Source of the DNA: an uncultured Eggerthellaceae bacterium
Lineage (GTDB): Bacteria > Actinomycetota > Coriobacteriia > Coriobacteriales > Eggerthellaceae
DNA length: 64,000 nucleotides
Assembly (NCBI GenBank): GCA_903789375.1
Contig: CAIFEB010000009.1
Span: 1 to 64,000 of the forward strand
Reading direction: 5' to 3'
Below the pieces are notes generated by a model. It had not been told where the DNA came from. It ran no database searches and saw nothing but the letters and a program-made list of their open reading frames with translations. Positions 54,492 through 63,535 of the stretch are shown here, piece after piece. Both the position numbers and the translations under genes were made by a program. Each line of letters starts with the position of its first letter. The stretch's first letter is position 1.

Positions 54492-55092
54492 GGAAACTGC
54501 CCGCCTCGTTCACGTACCTCTCGATGAGTTTGCGGTGCTCGGCGTCCGTCAAGTCCTCGCCGATCAGGCGAGAAGCGACCTCGACCGAGATGTCCGCAAT
54601 GGACCCCTGGAGCTCGTCGATGGCAGCCTTCTTCTCCGCTTCGATGGCCTCGCGCGCACGCTCGATCATCGCCGTAGACTCGTCCTGAGCCTGCTTCGTT
54701 ATGCTCGCACGTGTCGCCTCACCGGTTTCGCGGGCGTTTGCGACAATCTGCGCAGACTGTGCCTTCGCGTCCGCTAGCTGCTTCTTGTACTCCTCGAGCA
54801 CGCGTTCGGATTCGACGCGCGCCTTCTCGGATTCCTCGAGAGCGGTGCGGATGGTGTCCTCGCGCTTCTTCAACATACCCTCGTACAGCGGCCAGCCCTT
54901 TTTGGCCAGCACCCATACGAGAATGAGGAAGGCGATGAGCATCGGGACGAATTCAACGGGGTCGGGCAGAATTGCCGCGACACCGCTTTTCGCCTCGGCG
55001 AAGGCGAGCGTAGGGAAAGCAAACGCCATGCTGGTTGCAGAAGCTCCAGCGGCGGTAATCCACGCGATTGCTTTGTTCGCTCTGTTCTTCAC
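54481..55092 (-). CDS. atpF: ATP synthase Fo b subunit
   Basis: The b subunit (203 residues) forms the peripheral stalk. The membrane segment is EFVPMLIAFLILVWVLAKKG and the rest is a long charged coiled coil (KAQSAQIVANARETGEATR). About 35 residues precede the usual start and look like a signal peptide (AWITAAGASATSMAFAFPTL). The start is a GTG at 55092 after AGGAGGTTACTCA. The N-terminal extension may be cleaved. Confidence 0.95.
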   Translation of the reverse strand: MKNRANKAIAWITAAGASATSMAFAFPTLAFAEAKSGVAAILPDPVEFVPMLIAFLILVWVLAKKGWPLYEGMLKKREDTIRTALEESEKARVESERVLEEYKKQLADAKAQSAQIVANARETGEATRASITKQAQDESTAMIERAREAIEAEKKAAIDELQGSIADISVEVASRLIGEDLTDAEHRKLIERYVNEAGSFHVN

Positions 55093-55140
55093 TGAGTAAC
55101 CTCCTAGTGCCTTGTTACAGGCGTTCCATCCGATAGTCGC

Positions 55141-55353
55141 TTAAAGGATGAAGACGAGGACGAATCCCAGCAGCGCCAGAGCTTCGGCGAGTGCAGCGCC
55201 GAGGATGAAGTTGGTGAACAGGCGGCCAGCCAGCTCGGGCTGACGAGCGGTGCCCACGCAGCAACCATAGCAGGCAATGCCGATGCCGATGCCAGGGCCG
55301 ATTGCGCCGAGACCGTAACCCACAAGTTTCATAGCAGCGAGTGTAATTTCCAC
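55141..55353 (-). CDS. atpE: ATP synthase Fo c subunit
   Basis: The c subunit (70 residues) is a hairpin of two membrane helices that forms the rotor ring. The polar loop is ARQPELAGRLF and the ion-binding Glu is in ALAEALALLG. The position that holds Gln in sodium-type rings is Ile here (GPGIGIGIA), so it is probably proton-driven. TM1 has three cysteines close together (ACYGCC), which is unusual. The start is GTG at 55353 after AAAGGAGGAAATT. Confidence 0.95.
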   Translation of the reverse strand: MEITLAAMKLVGYGLGAIGPGIGIGIACYGCCVGTARQPELAGRLFTNFILGAALAEALALLGFVLVFIL

Positions 55354-55561
55354 AATTTCCTCCTTTTGCCGTCTCCTCGACGAAAATCCGTCGCGAGACA
55401 CCGGTTTTACTATGTTCATACGGCTGTGGAAAGTAGCCGATGAAACCAAACAATCATGCCGCTTGCGCGGCGGGGCACTCCGCCCCTCTCGCACGTCCGA
55501 CTGACGAACGTGCAGGCGAACGACGCCAGCTACACGCCGACAGCATCGCCCGAAGTAAGAG

Positions 55562-56359
55562 CTAATGCTCTGCTACCGCCAAGCCGATGTACACGCCTGA
55601 CAGAACCGCGAATACGTAAGCCTGAAGGAAGGCGACCAGCGTTTCGAGAGCATACATGGCGAAGAGAAGCAGCATCCACAGAATGCTCATGCCCCCCGTC
55701 ACGATGCCGGCTAAACCATTCTGGATGCCCGCCCACAGGAAGGCGTAAGCGAAGATTGAAAAGATACCGAGGGCCATATGGCCGGCGAACATGTTGCCGT
55801 AGAGTCGAACGGTCAGCGTAAGCGCGCGGAGCACCAAGGACAGGAACTCGAAGAACCAGATGATCGGAACCATGACCTTGGGCAGACCCGACGGGGCTAT
55901 GTGCTTGATGTAGCCCCAGCCGCCGTGGGCGCGAATACCCCAATAGTTGAAGTAGACGAACGAGATGAGCGACAGGCACCAAGTAACGCTGATCGTGCCA
56001 GTCGGGGTCTTGCAGCCCGGAATCAGACCCACGAAGTTCGAAATCAGGATGAAGAAGAACAGCGTGGCAAGAAACGGGATGTGCTTCTCAAAGCCGTGGC
56101 CGATGGGGTTTTCTCCCATATCGCGGCGAACCATACCGTAGCCCTGCTCCACCATGCCGACGAAACGGTTCGTCGGAACGAGCTGAAGGTGCTTGCCGCA
56201 GGCGAGCACCACAATGAGCGTCAAGGCGAACGTGATGCACATCCAGAAGATGTACTGGGTAACGCCAATGCCGCTGTCGCCGAACGTGAAGACATACGTC
56301 GGGGTGAACGACGCCGTCAGCTCCGGCACCAGAGAATTCACTAGATCGAGAGGATTCAC
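55562..56359 (-). CDS. atpB: ATP synthase Fo a subunit
   Basis: The a subunit (265 residues) forms the ion path beside the c-ring. The essential Arg is in LSLVLRALTLTVRLYGNMFAG and the C-terminal half has LQAYVFAVLSGVYIGLA. About five membrane segments are visible. The start is GTG at 56359 after AAGGGAAGAGCTC. It lies 208 bases upstream of atpE; no gene is in that gap. Confidence 0.96.
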   Translation of the reverse strand: MNPLDLVNSLVPELTASFTPTYVFTFGDSGIGVTQYIFWMCITFALTLIVVLACGKHLQLVPTNRFVGMVEQGYGMVRRDMGENPIGHGFEKHIPFLATLFFFILISNFVGLIPGCKTPTGTISVTWCLSLISFVYFNYWGIRAHGGWGYIKHIAPSGLPKVMVPIIWFFEFLSLVLRALTLTVRLYGNMFAGHMALGIFSIFAYAFLWAGIQNGLAGIVTGGMSILWMLLLFAMYALETLVAFLQAYVFAVLSGVYIGLAVAEH

Positions 56360-56374
56360 GAGCTCTTCCCTTCC

Positions 56375-56656
56375 TTACTTCCGCGCATTCTTGGAAATGG
56401 CGAACGCAGCGGCTGAGACGATGAGACCGGCAGCAACTCCCACGGTGAACGGAACCGCAACCGCACGGAATAGCGCGATGCAGGCGATTACGCCAGCACC
56501 GAGGATGACGACTGAGAGCAGCACCCCCAGAAGCAACGACCCTGCGTGGCCGAAATTGCTCGTCGGAGAGGCATTGCGCGCGAGACGCATCCCCAGGATG
56601 AGCGGAAGGAAGCTGACGACCCCCAACGCGATTCCGATGATGACGGCTCCGACCAT
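56375..56656 (-). CDS. atpI: AtpI-like small membrane protein
   Basis: This 93-residue protein has three to four hydrophobic segments (VGAVIIGIALGVVSFLPLIL, SLLLGVLLSVVILGAGVIAC, VPFTVGVAAGLIVSAAAFAI). It is the first gene of the operon, where AtpI (which helps assemble the c-ring) is usually found; the name rests on position and size rather than sequence. The ATG at 56656 is preferred; the frame is open to a GTG at 56674. Confidence 0.7.
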   Translation of the reverse strand: MVGAVIIGIALGVVSFLPLILGMRLARNASPTSNFGHAGSLLLGVLLSVVILGAGVIACIALFRAVAVPFTVGVAAGLIVSAAAFAISKNARK

Positions 56657-56714
56657 TAACCCCGACTCTCTCACCTACGCCAGCGTCAGCGCATGCTGCG
56701 CCCGCATTCGGCTA

Positions 56715-56752
56715 TTTCCAAACCCGTCACATGGTATCGAATGTTTCCAAAC
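56715..56752 (-). promoter_or_regulatory. Direct repeat TTTCCAAAC upstream of the atp operon
   Basis: TTTCCAAAC occurs at 56715-56723 and 56744-56752. It lies about 60-100 bases before the first gene of the operon and could be a regulator site. No clear -35/-10 pair was found nearby. Confidence 0.35.
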
Positions 56753-56774
56753 TTTTACCTAGAAGGCCGCAAAT

Positions 56775-57108
56775 CGTGCATATAAATCCATGAATGGTAT
56801 TGCGTGCGACGAATGCGGCGGCAAAGCGCGCGGGCTGCGGAAAGAATCCTCACGCGCAGCTGCGAAAACGCGCATGCGAGCACATGCTGCGAAGGCATGG
56901 GAAGCGTGCGGTGGCATGCGAGCAGCTGGCGCTGCGCGACGCTGAAGGCTGGCAAAGCAATGTGCTGCCTGCTGCCGGAGCAACGTGCTGGCGCCAGGGG
57001 TGGCAACTCGGCGAGGCGCAGGCCGGTTGCACGGCGCGAAGCATGGGCGGCTGGCAGAGCGGCATGCGGACGGCTTGCACAGCGAGGCGCAAGGGACGAC
57101 CCGCGAGA
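56775..57108. other. Intergenic region between the atp operon and the dCMP deaminase gene
   Basis: No gene is seen. The sequence is G+C-rich with many short degenerate repeats (GGCATGCGAGC, GCTGGC, TTGCAC types). It should include the atp operon promoter end and the deaminase transcript end. Confidence 0.5.
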
Positions 57109-57582
57109 CTACTCCTCGGGAGCGGCGAACTGGCGGTGCGTGATGCCCGCCTCGTCGAGCATGGCCGTGGCCAGCTCGTCGGGATACGAGTTCTCGTAGA
57201 TGATCTCGGTGATGCCGACGTTGATGAGCATCTTGGCGCAGGTGATGCACGGCTGCGTGGTGAGGTAGATCTTGGCGCCGCGGATGTCGATGCCGTAGCG
57301 CGCCGCCTGGATGATGGCGTTCTGCTCGGCGTGGAGGCCGCGGCAGATTTCCTGGCGCTGACCTGAGGGAACGCCCAGTTGGTCGCGCAGGCAGCCCACC
57401 TCGCCGCAATGGCGCATACCCGTGGGCACGCCGTTGTATCCTGTGGTGAGGATGCGATTGTCCTTGACGATGATGGCGCCGACGGCGCGACGTAGGCACG
57501 TGGTGCGCGTGGACACCTCGCGCGTGAGCTTCATGAAGTACTCGTCCCACGAGGGGCGTTCGAGCACCGGTCGATCAGCCAT
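57109..57582 (-). CDS. dCMP deaminase / ComEB-like cytidine deaminase
   Basis: This 157-residue zinc enzyme deaminates dCMP to dUMP for dTMP synthesis. The active-site His/Glu is in [13 protein letters not shown] and the zinc cysteines in [13 protein letters not shown]; a second His/Cys pattern ([13 protein letters not shown]) matches the dCMP deaminase insert. The start [17 protein letters not shown] follows GGAGAGGTACAGC. It lies 122 bases after upp, with which it makes a pyrimidine-salvage pair. Confidence 0.92.
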   Translation of the reverse strand: MADRPVLERPSWDEYFMKLTREVSTRTTCLRRAVGAIIVKDNRILTTGYNGVPTGMRHCGEVGCLRDQLGVPSGQRQEICRGLHAEQNAIIQAARYGIDIRGAKIYLTTQPCITCAKMLINVGITEIIYENSYPDELATAMLDEAGITHRQFAAPEE

Positions 57583-57704
57583 GCTGTACCTCTCCCCCAC
57601 CAGATGCGACGTGGGCGGGCGGCAAGCCCGTCCGCGCCTCTGAGCTTCGACACCGCGCTGCGCCCCACTCGCTTCCCGAGCAGGACGCCGTGCGGCGCCG
57701 CGTG

Positions 57705-58355
57705 CTACTTCGTTCCGAAAATGCGGTCGCCCGCATCGCCCAGACCAGGCACGATGTAGGCTTCGTCGTTCAGGCCCTCGTCGATTGCGCACGTGAAGAT
57801 GCGCACCTCGGGGTCGGCGTCCAGAACGGCGCGCAGACCCTCGGGAGCCGCGACGATGACGGCCAGCTTGAGGTTGCGCACGCCCTTGCCGCGCAGGTAC
57901 TGGATGGCCGCCATGGCCGAGCCGCCCGTGGCGAGCATCGGGTCGACGATGATGACGTCGCGCGAGGCGATGTCGGAGGGCATCTTGGCGTAGTACTCGT
58001 GCGGCTCGTGCGTCTCGGGGTCGCGGTACATGCCGAGGTGACCTACTTTGGCCGCCGGGATGAGGTCGAGCATGCCGTCGACCATGCCGAGGCCCGCGCG
58101 CAGGATGGGCACGATGGCGAGCTTCTTGCCCTTGACCGCTTTGCAGGTGGTCTCGCAGATGGGCGTCTTCACCTTGACGTCGGTGAGCTCGAGGTCGCGC
58201 GTGGCCTCGTACCCTTCGAACAGGGCCAGCTCGCGCACCAGCTCGCGGAACTGCTTCGCGGACGTGGCCTCGTCGCGCAGGATGGACAGCTTGTGCTGGA
58301 CCATGGGATGGTCGACCAGGTCAACGCGGGAACCGAAGTCTTCGACGATCGTCAT
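57705..58355 (-). CDS. upp: Uracil phosphoribosyltransferase
   Basis: Upp (216 residues) makes UMP from uracil and PRPP. The PRPP-binding motif is [18 protein letters not shown] and the uracil-site region [17 protein letters not shown] closes the protein; [14 protein letters not shown] is also typical. Length is normal. Two tandem stem-loops precede it in its leader. Confidence 0.97.
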   Translation of the reverse strand: MTIVEDFGSRVDLVDHPMVQHKLSILRDEATSAKQFRELVRELALFEGYEATRDLELTDVKVKTPICETTCKAVKGKKLAIVPILRAGLGMVDGMLDLIPAAKVGHLGMYRDPETHEPHEYYAKMPSDIASRDVIIVDPMLATGGSAMAAIQYLRGKGVRNLKLAVIVAAPEGLRAVLDADPEVRIFTCAIDEGLNDEAYIVPGLGDAGDRIFGTK

Positions 58356-58407
58356 ACGGGTATCACGAGCCTTTCTTCGTTGGAATTGGTGCGGGGCGCT
58401 GCGCGGG

Positions 58408-58451
58408 CGGCGCCAAAACGCCGTGCATATGCAAGCGACGCCAAAACGTCG
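58408..58451 (-). repeat. Two tandem hairpins with the same loop in the upp leader
   Basis: CGGCG-CCAAAA-CGCCG (58408-58423) and CGACG-CCAAAA-CGTCG (58436-58451) have different stems but identical loops; starts are 28 bases apart. In the transcript the loops read UUUUGG. They precede the upp start by about 50-95 bases and may bind a regulator. They do not look like the PyrR-binding loop. Confidence 0.6.
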
Positions 58452-58482
58452 CGTACATCATACACGATGCCGGACAGAGAAA

Positions 58483-58509
58483 AGCCCGCAGGCTGAGAGC
58501 CCGCGGGCT
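58483..58509 (-). terminator. Intrinsic terminator of glyA
   Basis: AGCCCGC (58483-58489) pairs with GCGGGCT (58503-58509). On the minus strand the stem is followed by TTTTCTC. It is about 220 bases after the glyA stop. Confidence 0.7.
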
Positions 58510-58731
58510 GTGAGAGTGCGTTGACGAAGCGACGCGTCAGCGGTGGATGGGGGCGATGCGCCCCGCGACGAGCGCGCCGCCGAACGAACCAGGAGCAGCG
58601 AGGCACGCGAACGCGCGGCGGCAACGCACGTCTCCCCCGGTCAGTCGCTCAGAGGGAGCGCGCGCCGCGACGCGTGCGCGCACGGCGTGTCCGCACGCCG
58701 TGCCCCGGCACGGTGCGCGTCCATACGCTTT

Positions 58732-59985
58732 CTAGTAGTCAAACTCCGGATAGAGCGGATGCGCAGCGAGCAGGTTGTCGATGGTCGCGCGAATTTGCAC
58801 GAGCTTCGTCGGATCCTGCGCGTTGAACACCGTATCGGCGATGGCGCGTCCGATGGTGTGGAACTCGTCCTCGTTGAAGCCGCGCGTGGTGCCCGCGGCG
58901 GTGCCGACGCGGATGCCGCTCGTGACGAAGGGCGAGCGCTGCTCGTTGGGAATCGTGTTCTTGTTGACCGTGAGGCCCACCAGCTCGAGCAGCTTCTCAG
59001 CGTCCTTGCCGGTGATGTCGGCGGGCGTGAGGTCCACGAGGCACAGATGGTTGTCCGTGCCGCCGGACACCAGGCGCAGGCCGCCTTCGGTCATACCGGC
59101 GCCGAGCGCCTTGCAGTTCTTGACGACGTTGTCGATGTAGACCTTGAACTCGGGCTTGAGCGCCTCGCCGAGCGCGACCGCCTTGCCGGCGATGACGTGC
59201 ATGAGCGGGCCGCCCTGCGTTCCGGGGAACACAGCGGAGTTGATCTTCTTGGCCAGGGCCTCGTCGTTGGTGAGGATCATGCCGCCGCGCGGGCCGCGCA
59301 GGGTCTTGTGCGTGGTCGTGGTGGTGATGTCCGCGTACGGGACCGGGCTGGGATGCGCGCCCGTGGCCACGAGGCCGGCGATGTGGGCCATGTCGACCAT
59401 CAGGTACGCGCCGTTGTCGTGGGCGATCTTGCCGAAGCGCTCGAAGTCGATGATGCGCGGATAGGCGGACGCGCCGGCGACGATGACCTTCGGATGGCAT
59501 TCCTTGGCCAGACGCTCGACCTCGTCGTAGTCTATGCGCTCGTCTTCGCCCAGACCGTAGGAGACGACGTTGTACAGTTTGCCGGAGAAGTTGGCCTTGG
59601 AGCCGTGCGTGAGATGGCCGCCGTTGTCCAGGCTCATGCCCAAAACGGTGTCGCCCGGCTTGATGATGGCCGCGTACGCCGCGTAGTTGGCCTGCGCGCC
59701 GGAGTGAGGCTGCACGTTGGCGAACTTGGCACCGAACAGCTTCTTCGCGCGCTCGATGGCGAGCTCCTCGACCATGTCGACCTTTTCGCAGCCGCCGTAG
59801 TAGCGCTTTCCCGGATAGCCTTCGGCGTACTTGTTGGTGAGCACGCTGCCCATCGCCTCCATCACCGCGGGAGAGACGATGTTCTCGGAGGCGATCAGCT
59901 CGATGGTGCCGCGCTGGCGAGCCAGCTCCTGGCGCAGAGCGCCAGCAACTTCCGGATCGGTCTGTTCAACGAAGTTCAAAGCCAT
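58732..59985 (-). CDS. glyA: Serine hydroxymethyltransferase
   Basis: GlyA (417 residues) interconverts serine and glycine with tetrahydrofolate. The PLP Lys is in [47 protein letters not shown] and [12 protein letters not shown] are family blocks. The start [15 protein letters not shown] at 59985 is preferred; a longer frame to 60231 has unrelated sequence. Length is typical. Confidence 0.97.
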   Translation of the reverse strand: MALNFVEQTDPEVAGALRQELARQRGTIELIASENIVSPAVMEAMGSVLTNKYAEGYPGKRYYGGCEKVDMVEELAIERAKKLFGAKFANVQPHSGAQANYAAYAAIIKPGDTVLGMSLDNGGHLTHGSKANFSGKLYNVVSYGLGEDERIDYDEVERLAKECHPKVIVAGASAYPRIIDFERFGKIAHDNGAYLMVDMAHIAGLVATGAHPSPVPYADITTTTTHKTLRGPRGGMILTNDEALAKKINSAVFPGTQGGPLMHVIAGKAVALGEALKPEFKVYIDNVVKNCKALGAGMTEGGLRLVSGGTDNHLCLVDLTPADITGKDAEKLLELVGLTVNKNTIPNEQRSPFVTSGIRVGTAAGTTRGFNEDEFHTIGRAIADTVFNAQDPTKLVQIRATIDNLLAAHPLYPEFDY

Positions 59986-60183
59986 AAGATGGAGCCCCTT
60001 TCGGATCCTTGACGGTACGGGCATGATTCTACGACATTTCGCCCGCCGGTCCGTGGGGGCTTCATGAGGTCCGTGTTTCGAGTTGGTTATATTTGGCAAG
60101 CGGAAAAACGGATGACGCGCCCGCGAGCGCAGCGCGGACACAGGAGCGGCGAATCTGAGAGGGCAACGCGCGTTATCGACGCC

Positions 60184-60229
60184 GGACGCACGAAGGGACC
60201 CGGCAACTGCCGAGCCCCTTCGTGCGTCC
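60184..60229. terminator. Long hairpin between rpiB and glyA
   Basis: GGACGCACGAAGGG pairs with the segment ending at 60229 (CCCTTCGTGCGTCC), and CGGCA/TGCCG pairs inside. It is about 60 bases after the rpiB stop. No T-run follows. The region 59986-60291 otherwise shows no gene and should contain the glyA promoter. Confidence 0.6.
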
Positions 60230-60291
60230 AAGTATGCGAGGAAGCCAGCCGCGCCCGCGTTGCGACCCGCGGTCAGCTTCGCGCGCCCGCC

Positions 60292-60732
60292 CTATTCCTC
60301 TTCGAGCGCCATGATCTTGGCCACGCGGCCGGCGTGGCGGCCGCCGCCGAACTCCGTTTCGAAGAACGTCTTCACGATGGCGCGGTTGACCTCGTCGGTC
60401 ACGAAACGGCCGGAAAGCGTGACGATGTTCGCGTCGTTGTGCTCGCGCGCGAGAGCGGCGAAATCGGGCGTCGTGACGTTGGCGGCGCGGACGCCGTGCA
60501 CCTTGTTCGCCGCGATGGCCATGCCGATGCCCGTGCCGCAGACGAGTACGCCGCGGTCGGCGGCACCCGAGGCGACGTCGTCGGCGACGAGCTTGGCGAA
60601 GTCCGGGTAGTCCACGCGGTCGGCGCTTTGCGGGCCGCGGTCGCACACTTCGTGCCCCAGCGACTCGATATAGGGTTTGAGCAGCTCTTTCTCTTCGAAA
60701 CCTGCGTGGTCGCTCGCGATGCTTACCTTCAT
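60292..60732 (-). CDS. rpiB: Ribose-5-phosphate isomerase B
   Basis: RpiB (146 residues) interconverts ribose-5- and ribulose-5-phosphate. The start KVSIASDHAGFEEKELL is the family signature, the catalytic Cys is in LVCGTGIGMAIAANKV, and DFAALAREHNDANIVTLSGR follows. The ATG at 60732 gives the usual length; a longer frame to 61083 is rejected. GAGGACACC precedes the start. Confidence 0.95.
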   Translation of the reverse strand: MKVSIASDHAGFEEKELLKPYIESLGHEVCDRGPQSADRVDYPDFAKLVADDVASGAADRGVLVCGTGIGMAIAANKVHGVRAANVTTPDFAALAREHNDANIVTLSGRFVTDEVNRAIVKTFFETEFGGGRHAGRVAKIMALEEE

Positions 60733-60905
60733 GGTGTCCTCGTTTCCCAAACGGTTGCGCTTGATGCACCCATCGTAGCGCGCTGGCCTGCCGCATGCGA
60801 TTGCGCGCCGGCTTTCCCGCGCAAAATCCGCCCCAACGGGAATCGAGATGGGGAATCCGCGCGGCAGGCCCTTGGACGCACGGGGGACCCGCGAGGACAC
60901 CGCAT

Positions 60906-60940
60906 GCTTGGTTTGTCGCATCCGTTGCCGCAAACCAAGC
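60906..60940. repeat. 10-bp perfect inverted repeat downstream of the nuclease gene
   Basis: GCTTGGTTTG (60906-60915) and CAAACCAAGC (60931-60940) form a stem with a 15-base loop, about 80 bases after the nuclease stop. There is no T-run. Confidence 0.55.
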
Positions 60941-61018
60941 ACTGGAACACCTCCGAGCTCGGCCCATTGCATTCGCGCGCCGATTCTCCGAAAGCCGCGG
61001 CGCGCCGTTCTCTCAGCG

Positions 61019-61966
61019 TTAGTCGGCGGAGAAGGCGCTCGTGTAATAGTCGATCGTGTAGCCTTTCGCCGCGTTGTAGACAATGACCTCCTCGTTGAGC
61101 GCGCCGTCGCTCGACTGCATGTCGACGATCACCGCGCGCGGAATGAGCTCGTCGCCGACGTAGAGCGGGGTGGCCGCGTAGTAGAGCGTGCCATCGGTGT
61201 GCTTGTCGAGCCAAGAGCGCGCCTTGGTCTCGGTGTATGCCATGCCGCCGCGGCCGTCGTTGGCGCCGACGTTCTGCATGCGCGTGCCGCAGACGAGGTT
61301 CTCGCGCTCCGCCGCGCCGCCGAGCGAGTCGGCGATGAGGTGCGAGCGGTTCCAGAACGCGCCGTTGTAGGTCTTGCCGTTGGGCGTGACGATCGATGCC
61401 TTGGAACCGCCGGTCCACCCGCTCGGATCGTCGCTCGCGTCGAACGACTGCCGACCGCGTTCCTTCGCCGCCTCGCGCACCTCGTGCGTGAGCGAGCCGG
61501 CGGCGAACTGCGTGCGGCCGAGCCTGTCGAGCCCGCCGTACACGATGTCGCCTTCGCCCACGTCGTAGCGGATGACCGCGTCGCCCACGACCGTGACGTA
61601 CTCGGGCGCCGTCGAGGCGTCCCACGTTTCCCAGCCATCGGGAATCGAGGACGTATCAACGCTTTCACCTGCGGTTTCATCGTCCGTCGCGCTTTCGTCG
61701 CCCGCATCCTGCGACGAGGCAGCCGCCACGCTCTCGCTTTCGGACGCGCTCTCGAACGCCGCGCTTGCAGACGATGCTGACGATGCGCCCTCCGACTGGA
61801 CGACCGCCGCCGTCGACGAGGACGCCGCACTGTTCTGCGATGTCGAAGGCGCAGCGCACGTCGAAAGCGCCGCCAGAATCACGATGATGGCTATAATCCA
61901 GCCGGCATAGCGCCGACACCCGCTGCGTTTCGCCTTCGATGTATGATGCGCGCCCGTGCGTGCCAT
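61019..61966 (-). CDS. Secreted or anchored DNA/RNA non-specific endonuclease
   Basis: The 315-residue protein starts with a membrane segment (GWIIAIIVILAALSTCA) followed by a Ser/Ala/Glu-rich linker of about 70 residues, then a nuclease domain with the active-site motif FWNRSHLIADSLGG (the His of an NRSH/DRGH-type site) and ENLVCGTRMQNVGAN. It resembles streptococcal EndA/Spd-type DNA-entry nucleases and would act outside the cell. The Cys in ALSTCAAP may be a lipobox-like site. Confidence 0.88.
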   Translation of the reverse strand: MARTGAHHTSKAKRSGCRRYAGWIIAIIVILAALSTCAAPSTSQNSAASSSTAAVVQSEGASSASSASAAFESASESESVAAASSQDAGDESATDDETAGESVDTSSIPDGWETWDASTAPEYVTVVGDAVIRYDVGEGDIVYGGLDRLGRTQFAAGSLTHEVREAAKERGRQSFDASDDPSGWTGGSKASIVTPNGKTYNGAFWNRSHLIADSLGGAAERENLVCGTRMQNVGANDGRGGMAYTETKARSWLDKHTDGTLYYAATPLYVGDELIPRAVIVDMQSSDGALNEEVIVYNAAKGYTIDYYTSAFSAD

Positions 61967-62032
61967 GGATCGTCCCCGTTTCCCGTATCCCTCTGTTCAC
62001 GCACTCGCTCGAGCGCGCTTCCTGCCTTCGTC

Positions 62033-63535
62033 CTACCGCTCGTGCGACATGGTGCGCGCGACGGCGCGGTGCCAGCCCGCCAGAAGCTCGGCGTGACGCG
62101 AGCCCTCCATCACCGGCAGGTAGGTGTCGTCGTCGCGGCGCAGCGCGTGCAGCTGCTCGGTCCCTTCCCAAAAGCCCGTTGACAGGCCGGCGAGGTACGC
62201 CGCCCCGAGCGCCGTCGTCTCGGTGTTCTTCGGCCGGCGCAGCGGGGTCTTCAGCATGTCGCTTTGGAACTGCATGAGAAAGTCGTTGCGCGAGGCGCCG
62301 CCGTCGATGTTGAGCACCTTGATCATCATGCCCGCGTCGGCCTGCATGGCGTCCACCAGGTCGTATACCTGGTACGCAAGCGCCTCGAGCGCGGCGCGGA
62401 TGATGTGGGCCCGCGTCGTTCCGCGCGTGAGGCCGTAGATTGCGCCGCGCGCTTGGGCGTCCCAGTATGGCGCACCGAGGCCGGTGAACGCCGGCACGAT
62501 GAACACGCCGTCGGTGGACGGGATGCTGCGCGCGATGCGCTCCGATTCGGCGACGTCGTCGAGAATGCCCAGCTCGTCGCGGAGCCATTGCATGAGGGCG
62601 CCGCCCATGAACACGCTGCCCTCGAGCGCGTACTCCGGGCCCTTGACAGATGGCGCGCTCGCCGCCACCGTCGTGACCAGGCCGTGCGTCGACGTGCACG
62701 CCTTGCTGCCCGTGCTCATGAGCAAAAAGCAGCCCGTGCCGTACGTGTTCTTCGCCTGGCCCGCCTCGAAGCAGCACTGCCCGAACAGCGCGGACTGCTG
62801 GTCGCCCGCTACGCCGCGCAGCGGGATGCCGCCGGCGATGTCGCCGCACAGCGTGACGCCGAAGTCGCCCGACGAGCGTCTGACCTCGGGAAGCATGTTC
62901 ATCGGCACGTCGAACAGCCGGCAGAGCTCCGGATCCCAGCGCATCTCGTGGATGTTGAACAGCATCGTGCGGCTGGCGTTGGTGACGTCGGTCGCGTGGA
63001 CCTTGCCTGCCGTGAGCGTCCACACAAGCCACGTGTCGATGGTACCGAACAGTAGTTTCCCCTGTTCAGCACGCTTGCGTGCGCCGGGTACGTTGTCCAG
63101 GATCCACTTGATCTTGCTGGCGGAGAAGTACGGATCGGGCACGAGCCCCGTCCGACGGGTCACGTCGCGCGCCACCTCGGGGTCGCCGCAGAGCGCATCG
63201 ACGATAGAAGCCGTGCGGCGGCACTGCCACACGATCGCGTTGTACACCGGCTCGCCCGTCTCGGCGTCCCAGACGACCGTCGTCTCGCGCTGGTTCGTGA
63301 TGCCGATGCTGTCGATGTCGCGAGCGTCCAAACCGTGCGCGACCATGAGCTCGGTGAGCGCCGACAGCTGGGCCGACAGGATCTCGCGCGGGTTGTGCTC
63401 GACCCAGCCGGGATGCGGGAAGATCTGCTCGAACTCGTGCGCGACGATGTCCACGACGTGGGCGTTCTTGTCGATGAGGACCGCGCGCGCCGACGTCGTC
63501 CCCTCGTCGAGCGAGATGACGTACCGTTTGCTCAT
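62033..63535 (-). CDS. glpK: Glycerol kinase
   Basis: GlpK (500 residues) phosphorylates glycerol. The start YVISLDEGTTSARAVLID is the FGGY-kinase phosphate-1 motif; GITNQRETTVVWD, WILDNVPGARKRA and VAGDQQSALFGQ are typical. Length is normal. It overlaps the next gene upstream (the hydrolase stop) as ATGA, so the two are coupled; the hydrolase may release glycerol for it. Confidence 0.97.
   Translation of the reverse strand: MSKRYVISLDEGTTSARAVLIDKNAHVVDIVAHEFEQIFPHPGWVEHNPREILSAQLSALTELMVAHGLDARDIDSIGITNQRETTVVWDAETGEPVYNAIVWQCRRTASIVDALCGDPEVARDVTRRTGLVPDPYFSASKIKWILDNVPGARKRAEQGKLLFGTIDTWLVWTLTAGKVHATDVTNASRTMLFNIHEMRWDPELCRLFDVPMNMLPEVRRSSGDFGVTLCGDIAGGIPLRGVAGDQQSALFGQCCFEAGQAKNTYGTGCFLLMSTGSKACTSTHGLVTTVAASAPSVKGPEYALEGSVFMGGALMQWLRDELGILDDVAESERIARSIPSTDGVFIVPAFTGLGAPYWDAQARGAIYGLTRGTTRAHIIRAALEALAYQVYDLVDAMQADAGMMIKVLNIDGGASRNDFLMQFQSDMLKTPLRRPKNTETTALGAAYLAGLSTGFWEGTEQLHALRRDDDTYLPVMEGSRHAELLAGWHRAVARTMSHER

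Larger units (their letters stand above)
58356..58731. other. Intergenic region between upp and glyA
   Basis: No gene is seen. It holds the upp leader with two stem-loops, the glyA terminator, and a G+C-rich stretch of about 200 bases (58520-58730) with repeated ACGCG/CGCAC-type sequence. Confidence 0.55.
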
